From Amycolatopsis nivea (GTDB lineage: Bacteria; Actinomycetota; Actinomycetes; Mycobacteriales; Pseudonocardiaceae): a stretch of 64,000 nucleotides of DNA. The notes under the pieces were generated by a model, which was not told the DNA's origin, did no database searches, and was given only the letters and a program-made list of their open reading frames with translations. The stretch is taken from positions 124,001 to 188,000 of the forward strand of contig NZ_SDLT01000001.1 in NCBI RefSeq assembly GCF_004522235.1. The letters are read 5' to 3'. Position numbers and translations under genes: made by a program. Positions 1 to 7,436 of the stretch are shown here, in pieces. Position 1 is the first letter of the stretch; every line of letters begins with the position of its first letter.

Positions 1-59
1 ACGAGCGCGGCGAGCGCGACCCGGTTCCGGGCGCGCGGGGAACGTGGAGGTCTGGCCAT
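1..59 (-). CDS. Possible N-terminus of a secreted or membrane protein, cut by the window edge
   Basis: An ATG on the minus strand (position 59) opens a frame that reads MARPPRSPRARNRVALAALV up to the window edge: an arginine-rich start followed by small hydrophobic residues, as in a signal peptide or first membrane segment. There is no strong ribosome binding site, and only 19 codons are visible, so this is a tentative call. It would be transcribed divergently from the dienelactone hydrolase gene. The region 60-248 between them holds no other gene I can see. Confidence 0.3.
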   Translation of the reverse strand, partial: MARPPRSPRARNRVALAAL

Positions 60-248
60 CGACAGTCCGTTCTGCGGAGGGCGGCCCGGAGCGGGCCCGG
101 TGATCCTGACCGGGCAAACCGGACTCCGTCAATCCGCCGACCGCAGTGGTTCAGTCCAATAACCGGACAGGAAACGGGACATTCGCGCGGCGCGGGCGCA
201 GGGATAGATTGATCTCGTACGCACTGCAATCAATGGAGGACAAAGCGG

Positions 249-992
249 ATGCGCAAGGAAAAGCCAGACGTTCCGGCCGCTGACGGGACCGCGGACGCGT
301 ACTTGGCCGTGCCGGACGGCGGGCCGCATCCCGGGGTGCTGCTCTTCCCGGACGCGTTCGGGCTGCGGCCGCGGATCGAGGAGATGGCCGACCGCATCGC
401 CGAGAAGGGCTATGCCGTGCTCGCGCCGAACCTGCTCTACCGCGGCGGCCGGACGCCGCTGGTGGACTTCGCCGCTCTGGAAGACCCGGAGCGACGGGGC
501 GAGGTCTTCGGCAAGCTGATGCCCATGATCGAGGCCTTGGACACCGAGGCGATCACTCGCGACGCGGAGAAGTACCTGGACTGGTTCGCCGCGCAGGACG
601 GCGTCGCGCCGGGGCCGGTCGTGATCACCGGGTACTGCATGGGCGGCACGAACGCGCTGCGCGTGATCGAGGCGTTCCCGGACCGGGTCAAGGCGATCGC
701 GTCGTTCCACGGCGGACGCCTCGCCACCGACCAGCCGGACAGCCCGCACCTGCGGGTCGGCTCGATCACCGGCGAGGTGTACTTCGGGCACGCCGACCAG
801 GACCCGTCGGCCACCGCCGAGCAGATCAAGACGCTCGAGCACGCGCTCGACGAGGCCGGGGTGACCTACCGCTCGGAGGTGTACGAGGGCGCGTCGCACG
901 GGTTCACGATGTCGGACACGGCGGCGTATCACGAGGAGGGCGAGAAGCGGCACTGGGAGAACCTGTTCGCGCTCCTGGAGCGGGTGCGCTGA
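249..992 (+). CDS. Dienelactone hydrolase family protein
   Basis: Cytoplasmic alpha/beta-hydrolase of 247 residues, the usual length for the dienelactone hydrolase family, which opens lactone or ester rings in aromatic-acid catabolism. The cysteine nucleophile sits in the elbow GYCMGG (Cys130); an acid (Asp183 region, GHADQD) and the catalytic His217 in ASHGF complete the triad. The N-terminal strand LLFPDAFG provides the oxyanion region. The ATG at 249 follows a GGAGG at about 234-238. No catabolic partner gene is adjacent, so the substrate cannot be named. A strong hairpin follows the stop, so it is probably a single-gene transcript. Confidence 0.9.
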   Translation: MRKEKPDVPAADGTADAYLAVPDGGPHPGVLLFPDAFGLRPRIEEMADRIAEKGYAVLAPNLLYRGGRTPLVDFAALEDPERRGEVFGKLMPMIEALDTEAITRDAEKYLDWFAAQDGVAPGPVVITGYCMGGTNALRVIEAFPDRVKAIASFHGGRLATDQPDSPHLRVGSITGEVYFGHADQDPSATAEQIKTLEHALDEAGVTYRSEVYEGASHGFTMSDTAAYHEEGEKRHWENLFALLERVR

Positions 993-1003
993 CCTGCGGA
1001 AGA

Positions 1004-1045
1004 GCAGGGCCCGGCACGCGGGACGCGCGCGCGGCCGGGCCCTGC
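1004..1045. terminator. Hairpin terminator after the dienelactone hydrolase gene
   Basis: Two perfect 12-bp arms (1004-1015, GCAGGGCCCGGC, and 1034-1045) enclose an 18-nt loop, starting 11 bp after the stop codon. There is no T-run, as is common in high-GC actinobacterial terminators. It lies before the next plus-strand gene at 1081. Confidence 0.65.
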
Positions 1046-1080
1046 GCGCGGAATCGGCGGCGGCCGTTTACGCTGGCCGC

Positions 1081-1437
1081 ATGGCCGAAGGTGCGCTGTG
1101 CCGCGAACCGGTGGAGCTGACCGGGCGCGAGCGCTCGGTCCTGCGGAGCGTCGCGGTCCGCGGGACGGAGCCCGAGCTGTTCTGCGAGCTGGAGGCCGGG
1201 CACGGCCACGAGCACGCGACGCCCGTCGGCGGACGCGGCGAGGAGCCGCTGATGTGGCTGCGCTGGTGGCCCGGCCGCCGCGTGCTGGAGACCCGCGCGC
1301 GATGCGGCGCGGAGTCCGACGAGGGCGTTTTCTGCCGGGTTCCCGGCGGGCACGAGGGCAGCCACAGCTACGAGCTGGCCGAGCCCGAGGAGGCCTGGCC
1401 GCTGGCCGACGCGGGCCTGTTCGCCGGCCGCCGGTAA
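1081..1437 (+). CDS. Small Cys/His-containing hypothetical protein
   Basis: A 118-residue protein that I do not recognise. It has four cysteines (about positions 7, 38, 78 and 88) with nearby histidines in two similar patches, CELEAGHGHEH and CRVPGGHEGSHSYE. Each patch has the form C-x5-G-H, which could bind a metal, but no known zinc motif fits. There is no signal peptide or membrane segment. It ends 11 bp before phoU on the same strand, so the two may be co-transcribed. Third-position GC is high and the frame is clean, which supports a real gene. Confidence 0.6.
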   Translation: MAEGALCREPVELTGRERSVLRSVAVRGTEPELFCELEAGHGHEHATPVGGRGEEPLMWLRWWPGRRVLETRARCGAESDEGVFCRVPGGHEGSHSYELAEPEEAWPLADAGLFAGRR

Positions 1438-1448
1438 AGTCGCTCGAC

Positions 1449-2093
1449 ATGCGCGAAGGCTTCCAGGACGACCTGAAACAGCTCGAAGGGCGTCTGGCGG
1501 CGATGGCCGAGGCGGCGGCGGAGGCGATGCGCCGGGCCACCCGGGCGCTGCTGACCATGGACCTGCCGCTGGCCGAGCAGGTGCTCAGCGGCGACGCCGA
1601 CCTCGACGACCAGCGCGCGACCTGCGAGGACGAGGCGTATTCGCTGCTCGCCCTGCAAGCCCCGGTGGCCGGCGACCTGCGCGCCGTGCTGGCCGCGGTG
1701 TACTGCGCGGAGAAGCTCGAGCGGATGGGCGATCTCGCCGCGCACATCGCGGGCACCGCGCGCCGCGGCCACCCGGAGCCGACCGTTCCCGCCGATCTGG
1801 AGGCGGTGTTCGCGGAACTGGGCGAGGTCACCTCGGCGATGGCCGAGCGGCTCGCCGACCTCGTGCACGGCGAGGCCCGCGGCGGCTACGCCGAACTGAG
1901 CCGCGCCGACGAGCGCGTGGACGAACTGCACGCCCGCGTGATGGCGACGGTCACCGCCCCGGACTGGACGCAGGACCAGCGGATCGCGGTCGCGCTGAGC
2001 CTGCTCACCCGTTTCTACGAGCGTTTCGCCGACCAGGCGGTGTCGGTCGCGAAGCGCCTGGAGTTCGCCGCGACGGGCGATCTCCCGGGCTGA
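1449..2093 (+). CDS. phoU: PhoU-family phosphate signalling regulator
   Basis: PhoU is a cytoplasmic two-repeat helical protein that links the Pst phosphate transporter to the PhoR-type sensor kinase and binds metal clusters. This protein of 214 residues has the expected length and two repeats: the first carries DADLDDQRATCEDEAY and EKLERMGDLAAHIA, the second DERVDELHARV and RFYERFADQAV. The acidic E/DxxxD metal-binding patches characteristic of PhoU are visible. I chose the ATG at 1449 because it begins exactly where PhoU homology starts (MREGFQDDL). No pst genes are nearby. Its 3' end overlaps the convergent PAP2 gene by 89 bp. Confidence 0.93.
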   Translation: MREGFQDDLKQLEGRLAAMAEAAAEAMRRATRALLTMDLPLAEQVLSGDADLDDQRATCEDEAYSLLALQAPVAGDLRAVLAAVYCAEKLERMGDLAAHIAGTARRGHPEPTVPADLEAVFAELGEVTSAMAERLADLVHGEARGGYAELSRADERVDELHARVMATVTAPDWTQDQRIAVALSLLTRFYERFADQAVSVAKRLEFAATGDLPG

Positions 2094-3258
2094 CCTCCGG
2101 CGGCGGACCGGCCTGGGCCTGGTTCGACGGACGCGGCGGCGGCGAACCCGCGGCGCGGCCCTGCGGCGGACCGGCCGGACGCGGCTGCTGCCGAGCCGGA
2201 CGGACCGGCGGCTGCGCGGGCGGACGGTTCTGCGGCGGGCCGTCGACGGGCCGGGCCTGGGGCATCGGCTGCGAGTTCTGTCGGCCCGGAGCGGGTGCGT
2301 CCGCTCCGCGAGGCGGCGTCATGCGGGGCGGCTGGGGGTTTTGCCGTCCGGGAGCCGGGGCGTCCGCCGCGCGGGGCTGGGGCGCGGCCGTGCGGATCGG
2401 CTGGGAGTTCTGCCGTCGTGGTGCCGGTTCGTCCGCCGCACCCGGTTGTGGCGCGGCGGTGCGGAGGGGCTGCGAATTCTGCCGCCGGGGCGGCCGGACG
2501 GGGCGACCGCTGGCGTCGCGGGCTTCGGGCGGCCCGACGCGGCGAGTGGGAGGCGCACCCGCGTCGCGAGCACCCGGCCGAGCGCCGGCGGCCTGGCCTG
2601 GCGAAGCATCGCCGTCCGGATCGGGCCGAGCGGTCGCAGCCTCCGCGCCTTCCGGTGCCACGCCCAGCAACCCGAACGGCACCTTGCCCGCGAACCGCCG
2701 CACGAGTCCGGCGGCCGGACCCAGCGCGTATCGCTGCAGCAGCAACGCCATCCCGGCCCCGAGCGCGAGCCCGATCAGGACGTCGTGCGGATAGTGCGCC
2801 CCCACGAACACCCGCGAAAAGCCCATCGTCGCCGCGAAGGCCGCGAGCCACGGCGCGCCCTTGTGCCACGCGAAAGCCCCGCCGAGCGCGACCGCGGCCG
2901 CGATGGTGGAGTGGTTGCTCGGGAACGACCAGTCGCCCGGCGGCGGGCAGGCGCCGACGATCGCGTCCGGCGGAAGTCCCCGGCAGGGCCGCTGCTCGTG
3001 GACGAAGGCCTTGATGATCTCGCTGAGCACGTAAGCGACCACGGTGGCCGCCGGAACGAGCAGCGCCGCGGCCATCCGCTCGGGCGAGCCGGTCCCGCGC
3101 GCCCGCCACCAGAGCCACGCGAAGAACGGGGCCACGAGGACCAGGCCGTAGTGCGTGTACGCCAGCACGAGAGACTGCACCCAGCCCGGCATGGCGTGGG
3201 CGAAATGGGTGATCGCGTCGTACGTCTCGCTGCTGGAAGCTCCGGCCGTGGTCGCCAT
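2005..3258 (-). CDS. PAP2-superfamily phosphatase with long proline-rich repeat tail
   Basis: Membrane phosphatase of the PAP2/undecaprenyl-pyrophosphatase type. The first 200 residues hold about five membrane segments and the complete three-part active site: K83 to R90-P91 (motif 1), PSNHS 113-117 (motif 2) and SR148-149 / H155 / D159 (motif 3). Residues from about 205 to 417 form a low-complexity Pro/Arg/Gln tail with four imperfect copies of a unit like RQNSQPLRTAAPQP. The ATG at 3258 is preceded by GAGAGGGG; an upstream in-frame start lacks such a site. The tail overlaps phoU by 89 bp in antisense. Substrate probably a lipid phosphate or pyrophosphate; the tail's role is unknown. Confidence 0.88.
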   Translation of the reverse strand: MATTAGASSSETYDAITHFAHAMPGWVQSLVLAYTHYGLVLVAPFFAWLWWRARGTGSPERMAAALLVPAATVVAYVLSEIIKAFVHEQRPCRGLPPDAIVGACPPPGDWSFPSNHSTIAAAVALGGAFAWHKGAPWLAAFAATMGFSRVFVGAHYPHDVLIGLALGAGMALLLQRYALGPAAGLVRRFAGKVPFGLLGVAPEGAEAATARPDPDGDASPGQAAGARPGARDAGAPPTRRVGPPEARDASGRPVRPPRRQNSQPLRTAAPQPGAADEPAPRRQNSQPIRTAAPQPRAADAPAPGRQNPQPPRMTPPRGADAPAPGRQNSQPMPQARPVDGPPQNRPPAQPPVRPARQQPRPAGPPQGRAAGSPPPRPSNQAQAGPPPEVSPGDRPSRRTPGASRPTPPGRRNARRNG

Positions 3259-3386
3259 ACAACCCCTCTCCGGTCCGCCGGTTCGCCTGGCGGCCATCTC
3301 GCGTTCACCCGAAGGTCACGAGCGTACCGAGCGGCGGAGGGGAGCCGGCGACGCCCCGCGAGTCCGCGGGGACGCTCCGGGACAGG

Positions 3387-3773
3387 TCAGGAGTCGGTGG
3401 TGTGCTCGCAGGTCACCGGCTTGCCGGGACCGGGAGCGCTCGCCTTGGCGAGTTCCTTCGTCTTGTCCAGCAGGATCCGGCAGCGCAGCGTCGCGGCGGT
3501 CGACGGCGTGGCGGTGACCGAGGCTTTCTGTCCGGCGCTGACCACGACGTCCTGTTTCCACGGCAGCCCGAGCGGACCGGTGAGCTGGTGCGGCGCGACC
3601 TTGTCCTCGTAGCGGTTGCCGGACTCGCCGTAGGCGACGCCGGTGGCCGTGGTCTGCTGGTCGGAGGTGATCTCGTAGGTGATCGCCCACGACTTGCCGG
3701 TCGGGTTGGAGCACGCGGCCAGCCCGGCGAGCGCGACGGCCGCGCAGGTGGCGGAGAGTGCCTTGGTGATCAC
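3387..3773 (-). CDS. MmpS-like secreted lipoprotein
   Basis: A 128-residue exported lipoprotein. The N-terminus is a signal peptide ending in the lipobox LAGLAAC, with Cys at about residue 18. The mature part (WAITYEITSDQQTTA, a GLPWKQD segment, then TLRCRILLD and a final CEHTT) follows the pattern of the MmpS/transport-accessory family, including its two late cysteines. MmpS proteins assist RND lipid exporters, but none is present here. The GTG start overlaps the stop of the upstream FtsW/RodA gene by 4 bp (GTGA), so translation is coupled and a role in envelope synthesis is likely. Family assignment is by pattern and is moderately sure. Confidence 0.7.
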   Translation of the reverse strand: MITKALSATCAAVALAGLAACSNPTGKSWAITYEITSDQQTTATGVAYGESGNRYEDKVAPHQLTGPLGLPWKQDVVVSAGQKASVTATPSTAATLRCRILLDKTKELAKASAPGPGKPVTCEHTTDS

Positions 3774-4963
3774 GCTGGGACTGTACCGGAGCCCTTTTTC
3801 CGCAGCCCGGCGAGGAACGTCCGCGCGGCCGGTTCCTCCCGCGCGGCCTGGGCGAGGATGCCGAACTGCAGCATGGTGACCACGAGCGACGTGCCGCCAG
3901 CGGACACCAGCGGCAGCGTCACGCCGGTCACCGGCAGCGCGCCCGCGACGTAGCCGATGTTGATCAGCGCCTGCGCGACCAGCAGCAGGGTGGTGGTCCC
4001 GGCGACGAGCCGCACCCACGGATCGGCGACCCGCGCGGCGGTGCGCAGGCCGATCACAGCCAGGTAGCCGAACAGGCCCAGCACCACGAGACACCCGGCG
4101 AACCCGAGTTCCTCCCCGACGAGCGCGAACACAAAGTCGTTCTGGACGTCCGGCAGATAGCTCCACTTCGCCGCGCCGCGGCCGAGACCGACGCCGAACC
4201 AGCCGCCGTCGGCCAGGGCGTATTGCGCCTGCTGTGCCTGGTAGCCGCTGCCGCTCGCGTCGGGATTCGGCGAAAGAAAAGAAAGGATGCGCGCGAGACG
4301 ATAACTGGCGAAAAGGGCGAGTGCGACGATTCCGGCGACCCCGCCGGCGAGAATGGCGGCGAACAACCGCTTCGGCGCGTCGGCGAACCACAGCAAGCCC
4401 AAGGTGATCAGCGCGAGCGTGACCGTGCCGCTGAGATTCGGCTGGGCCAGCAGCAGCGCGCACAACGCGAGCGTCACCGGGATCAGCGGCACCAGCAGAT
4501 GCCGCCAATGGTGCAGCACCTTCTGTTTCGACACCAGCAAATGCGCGCCCCAGAACACCAGCGCGACCTTCGCGATTTCCACTGGCTGCAGGGTGAACGG
4601 CCCGGCGGAAAGCCAGCGTTGCGCGCCGCCGTGGTCGGAACCCAGCGGGGTCAGTACCAGTAGCAGCAGCACCACCGCGGCGGCGAGCGCCGGGGTGGCG
4701 GCCTTGCGCAGCCGGGAAAACGGGACGCGCAGTCCGAGCACGAAGGCGACCACGCCGAACGCGACGAACGTCAAATGCCGGAAGAAGGCTTGGTACACCC
4801 CGGTTCCGGGGGCAGGGGAGGACGACAGCGCCATCACCGCGCCGAGCAGCGTCAGCAGCGCCCAGATTCCGACGATGATGCGGAACGACGCGAGCGGATG
4901 CGCGAAAAACTGCCCGATTGCATGCCGTGCCGGTTTGCGGTCCCGTTCGGTTGGCGATTCCAC
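3770..4963 (-). CDS. FtsW/RodA/SpoVE-family peptidoglycan glycosyltransferase
   Basis: SEDS-family protein that polymerises lipid II into glycan strands at the septum or side wall. About ten membrane segments are present in 397 residues. Diagnostic features are QPNLSGTV (normally QPDLGT), a long extracellular loop ending in WSYLPDVQNDFVFALVGEELGF, and the C-terminal signature LPVTGVTLPLVSAGGTSLV. The GTG at 4963 gives a short cytoplasmic N-terminus before the first membrane segment; its ribosome site is weak. It starts 62 bp after the HxlR regulator gene and overlaps the lipoprotein gene, forming a small operon. No cognate class B PBP is adjacent, so I cannot decide between FtsW and RodA. Confidence 0.9.
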   Translation of the reverse strand: MESPTERDRKPARHAIGQFFAHPLASFRIIVGIWALLTLLGAVMALSSSPAPGTGVYQAFFRHLTFVAFGVVAFVLGLRVPFSRLRKAATPALAAAVVLLLLVLTPLGSDHGGAQRWLSAGPFTLQPVEIAKVALVFWGAHLLVSKQKVLHHWRHLLVPLIPVTLALCALLLAQPNLSGTVTLALITLGLLWFADAPKRLFAAILAGGVAGIVALALFASYRLARILSFLSPNPDASGSGYQAQQAQYALADGGWFGVGLGRGAAKWSYLPDVQNDFVFALVGEELGFAGCLVVLGLFGYLAVIGLRTAARVADPWVRLVAGTTTLLLVAQALINIGYVAGALPVTGVTLPLVSAGGTSLVVTMLQFGILAQAAREEPAARTFLAGLRKKGSGTVPA

Positions 4964-5025
4964 TTGCGCGAGTGTGTGCCGTATCCGCTTCGCGGTGGCC
5001 GACCGACTCGCCGGTGTGCGGAAAA

Positions 5026-5397
5026 TTACCGCTCTGATTTCCGATTGGCCTCGTCGACCTCGGCCATGTGTTCCTCCGCCCACGTGCGCAGCGCCGCGAG
5101 CGCGGATTCCAGCGACGTGCCCAGGGCGGTAAGCCGGTAATGCACCCGCGGCGGCACCGTGTCCTCGACCCGCCGCGTGGCGAGGCCGTCGCGGACGAGG
5201 CTTTGCAGCGTCACCGAGAGCATTTTCTGCGACACCCCGGGGATGCGGCGGCGAAGATCCGCGAAGCGCACCTCGTCCGGCGCGGCCTCGGCGAGGATCT
5301 TGACCGTCATCGACGTCCACTTCGTCCCGATCCGGTCGAGCAGCCGCCGCGTCGGGCAGGCCGGGTCGAACAGATCGCCGCGGGCGGAGGGGGTCAC
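5026..5397 (-). CDS. HxlR-family transcriptional regulator
   Basis: Winged-helix regulator of 123 residues, a typical HxlR length. It opens with the family hallmark CPTRRLLDRIGTKW (Cys14 is the position used for redox or aldehyde sensing in some members), then the helix-turn-helix (FADLRRRIPGVSQKMLSVTL) and the wing (RVEDTVPPRVHYRLT). The start is GTG at 5397. It faces an alpha/beta hydrolase gene across a 96-bp gap that contains three copies of a GGTAAC/GTTACC half-site, so it probably controls both that gene and itself. The downstream FtsW gene may be in the same transcript. Confidence 0.9.
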   Translation of the reverse strand: MTPSARGDLFDPACPTRRLLDRIGTKWTSMTVKILAEAAPDEVRFADLRRRIPGVSQKMLSVTLQSLVRDGLATRRVEDTVPPRVHYRLTALGTSLESALAALRTWAEEHMAEVDEANRKSER

Positions 5398-5447
5398 CTC
5401 GGGCTCACCACCTGTCGGGAAAGTGCCGTCTTGGCGGCATCCTTGGA

Positions 5448-5480
5448 GTTACCTACCGTGTGCTGGTAACCAATGGTAAC
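5448..5480. promoter_or_regulatory. Probable HxlR operator
   Basis: GTTACC at 5448-5453 and GGTAAC at 5465-5470 form a perfect inverted repeat with an 11-bp spacer; a third direct half-site GGTAAC follows at 5475-5480. The group sits in the divergent gap between the HxlR gene and the hydrolase, immediately before the latter's AGGAGG, the expected place for repression of both genes. Confidence 0.7.
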
Positions 5481-5493
5481 CACAGGAGGCACG

Positions 5494-6321
5494 ATGAACG
5501 CGGTGCGGCAGGTCGAAGCGAACGGGGTCCGGCTGAACGTCGCCGTCGCCGGGAGCGGGCCAGCGCTGGTGCTGGTGCACGGATTCCCGCACACCTGGCA
5601 GCTCTGGAGCAAGGTCATCCCGACCCTCGCCGAGCGGTACCGGGTGCTCGCGCCGGACCTGCGCGGGCTGGGTGCGAGCAGCCGTCCCGAGAGCGGCTTC
5701 GACGCTGGGGCGGTCGCCGCTGACGTCGCGGGCCTGCTCGACGCGCTGGGGGAGCCGGATGCCGAGGTGGTGGCCATCGATCTGGCGGTTTCGAGCGCGT
5801 TGCTGCTGGCGTTGCGGCAGCCGGAGCGAGTGCGCCGTCTGGTGCTGATGGAGTCGCTGCCCTGGGGTTTCCCGGCGAGCCCGCCGTGGTGGTTCGGTTT
5901 CCACGCGGTGCCGGGACTGGCCGAGACTGTCCTTAATGGACACGAGGCGGAGTACGTCGGCTGGTTTCTCGAGCAGGGCACGCTCGGCCGCGGTGTTCCG
6001 GCGGAGGTCCAAGCGGCCTTCGCCGAGGCGTACACCGGCACCGACGCGCTCCGTTGCGCCTTCGAGTACTACCGCGCGATGCCGGAAAGCGCCCGGCAGC
6101 TGACCGAAGCGGCAGCCAAGCGGCTGACCGTCCCGACGATGGCGATCGGCGCGAACCCCGTGGGCGATGCGCTGGAGCAGCAGTTGCGCCCGATCGCCGA
6201 CGACCTCACCGGGCACGTGCTGGCGGACTGCGGGCACCTGATTCCGCTGGACCGTCCGCGCGAGTTCCTCGATCTCCTGCTGCCGTTCCTGTCCCGGGAG
6301 ATACTGGCCGGGTGTCGTTGA
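5494..6321 (+). CDS. Alpha/beta hydrolase, epoxide hydrolase/haloalkane dehalogenase-like
   Basis: A 275-residue cytoplasmic alpha/beta hydrolase. HGFPHTW (29-35) is the oxyanion motif, DLRGLGASSRP follows it, and the C-terminal catalytic histidine is in DCGHLIPLDRP. The nucleophile elbow, normally GHDWGG, reads AIDLAVS here: the Asp (Asp96) is kept but the flanking Gly/His are changed. A cap-domain FEYYRAM carries tyrosines like those of epoxide hydrolases. ATG at 5494 is preceded by a perfect AGGAGG, which decides it over the ATG-like start at 5473. It is probably repressed by the divergent HxlR regulator and induced by an electrophile. Confidence 0.85.
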   Translation: MNAVRQVEANGVRLNVAVAGSGPALVLVHGFPHTWQLWSKVIPTLAERYRVLAPDLRGLGASSRPESGFDAGAVAADVAGLLDALGEPDAEVVAIDLAVSSALLLALRQPERVRRLVLMESLPWGFPASPPWWFGFHAVPGLAETVLNGHEAEYVGWFLEQGTLGRGVPAEVQAAFAEAYTGTDALRCAFEYYRAMPESARQLTEAAAKRLTVPTMAIGANPVGDALEQQLRPIADDLTGHVLADCGHLIPLDRPREFLDLLLPFLSREILAGCR

Positions 6322-7436
6322 CGTCCGAACTGGCCGACCCGCGCGGGAAACTCTCGCGTTGGTGCGCCCGCGTCTTCACCGGCACCGCAGCGGCCGCGCG
6401 CCGGGTCGAGGAGGCGACGAACGGCGTCCGCCCGGTCCGTCCGGCGCTCGCGCGGCCGCCGCGGCAGCACTGGGCCGAGATCGGCGGTGCGTTCGGCCAG
6501 CGGATCGCGGATCTCGTGCAGCCCGCGCCGCCGTACTACGCGCTGCTCGGCATGGTGCGGGCGCAGTGGGGCAGCGGCCCGTGGGCGCACGCGCAAGCCG
6601 CCCAGTACCCGACGCACGACGAGCTTCCGCCGGAGTACCAGGCGCGGGCGCTCGGGATCCGTCCGGCGGCGGCGACCTGGCTCGACCTCGGCGACGGGCT
6701 GCCGGACGGCGGTGCGCTCCCGGGCGCCGAGGAGCTGTGGGGCGAACTGCTGGGACGCGCGCGCCGCTACCAGGCGCAGCACGCCCCGCCCGGCATGCTC
6801 GGCGGACCGGGCGCGGAAGCCGGACTGGCGCGGACGAACTGGGTGCTGTCGGCGTGCGAGGACATCTACCGCTCCGGCCGCATCGACCCTCGCCTCGCCC
6901 GGGTCGTCGACGGCGGCGGCACGATCGCGGACCTGCGCGCCCTGCCCGCCGACGCACAGGTGACCGAGCTGGCGGAACTCGCGAAACGCTTACACGACAA
7001 CGGCGCGCTGTGGGAACTGCGGCGGCTCGGCGGCGCCCCGCCGGAGGGCTATCCGCTCGGGATCGCCGGGCCGACCATCGTGCCCGGCTGGGCCGACGGC
7101 GACCTCCTGCTCGGGACGCTCGACGCCGAAGCGGGGATCGCCGAGGGCACGCTGCTGGACGTGAAAACCGTGCTGACCGTCGGCGATCCGGACCGCGCCG
7201 GGCGCTGGCTGTGGCAGATCCTGCTGTATGCCTGGCTCGACGTCGCCGACCTCTACCGGATCCGGGAGGTCGGGCTGCTGCTCGGGCGGCACGGCAAGCT
7301 GGTCTGCTGGCCGGTCGACGAGCTGGCGGCGGACCTGCTCGGCGGCGACGGCCTGGTCGATCACCGCCGCGACGAGTTCAGGGACATGGCGCGCGGGCTG
7401 CTCGACTCGGCCGGGCTGAGCTTGGCCGACGGCTGA
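6312..7436 (+). CDS. PD-(D/E)XK nuclease-like protein of unknown function
   Basis: A 374-residue protein without a name I recognise. The C-terminal third carries what reads as a complete PD-(D/E)XK core: Asp264 in ADGDLLLG, then D283-V-K285 in LLDVKT, and Q302-x3-Y306 in WQILLY. The last is the QxxxY motif typical of the RecB/Cas4 branch. The N-terminal 200 residues are Ala/Arg-rich with a WLDLGDGLP segment and match no domain I know. The GTG start overlaps the hydrolase stop by 10 bp. It could be a DNA repair or defence nuclease; no helicase or methylase partner is adjacent. Motif reading is direct, function inferred. Confidence 0.65.
   Translation: MSLTSELADPRGKLSRWCARVFTGTAAAARRVEEATNGVRPVRPALARPPRQHWAEIGGAFGQRIADLVQPAPPYYALLGMVRAQWGSGPWAHAQAAQYPTHDELPPEYQARALGIRPAAATWLDLGDGLPDGGALPGAEELWGELLGRARRYQAQHAPPGMLGGPGAEAGLARTNWVLSACEDIYRSGRIDPRLARVVDGGGTIADLRALPADAQVTELAELAKRLHDNGALWELRRLGGAPPEGYPLGIAGPTIVPGWADGDLLLGTLDAEAGIAEGTLLDVKTVLTVGDPDRAGRWLWQILLYAWLDVADLYRIREVGLLLGRHGKLVCWPVDELAADLLGGDGLVDHRRDEFRDMARGLLDSAGLSLADG

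Noticed and set aside
129..953. Long minus-strand frame opposite the dienelactone hydrolase gene
   Set aside because: Arg/Val/His-rich shadow typical of high-GC antisense; the plus-strand frame has intact catalytic motifs.
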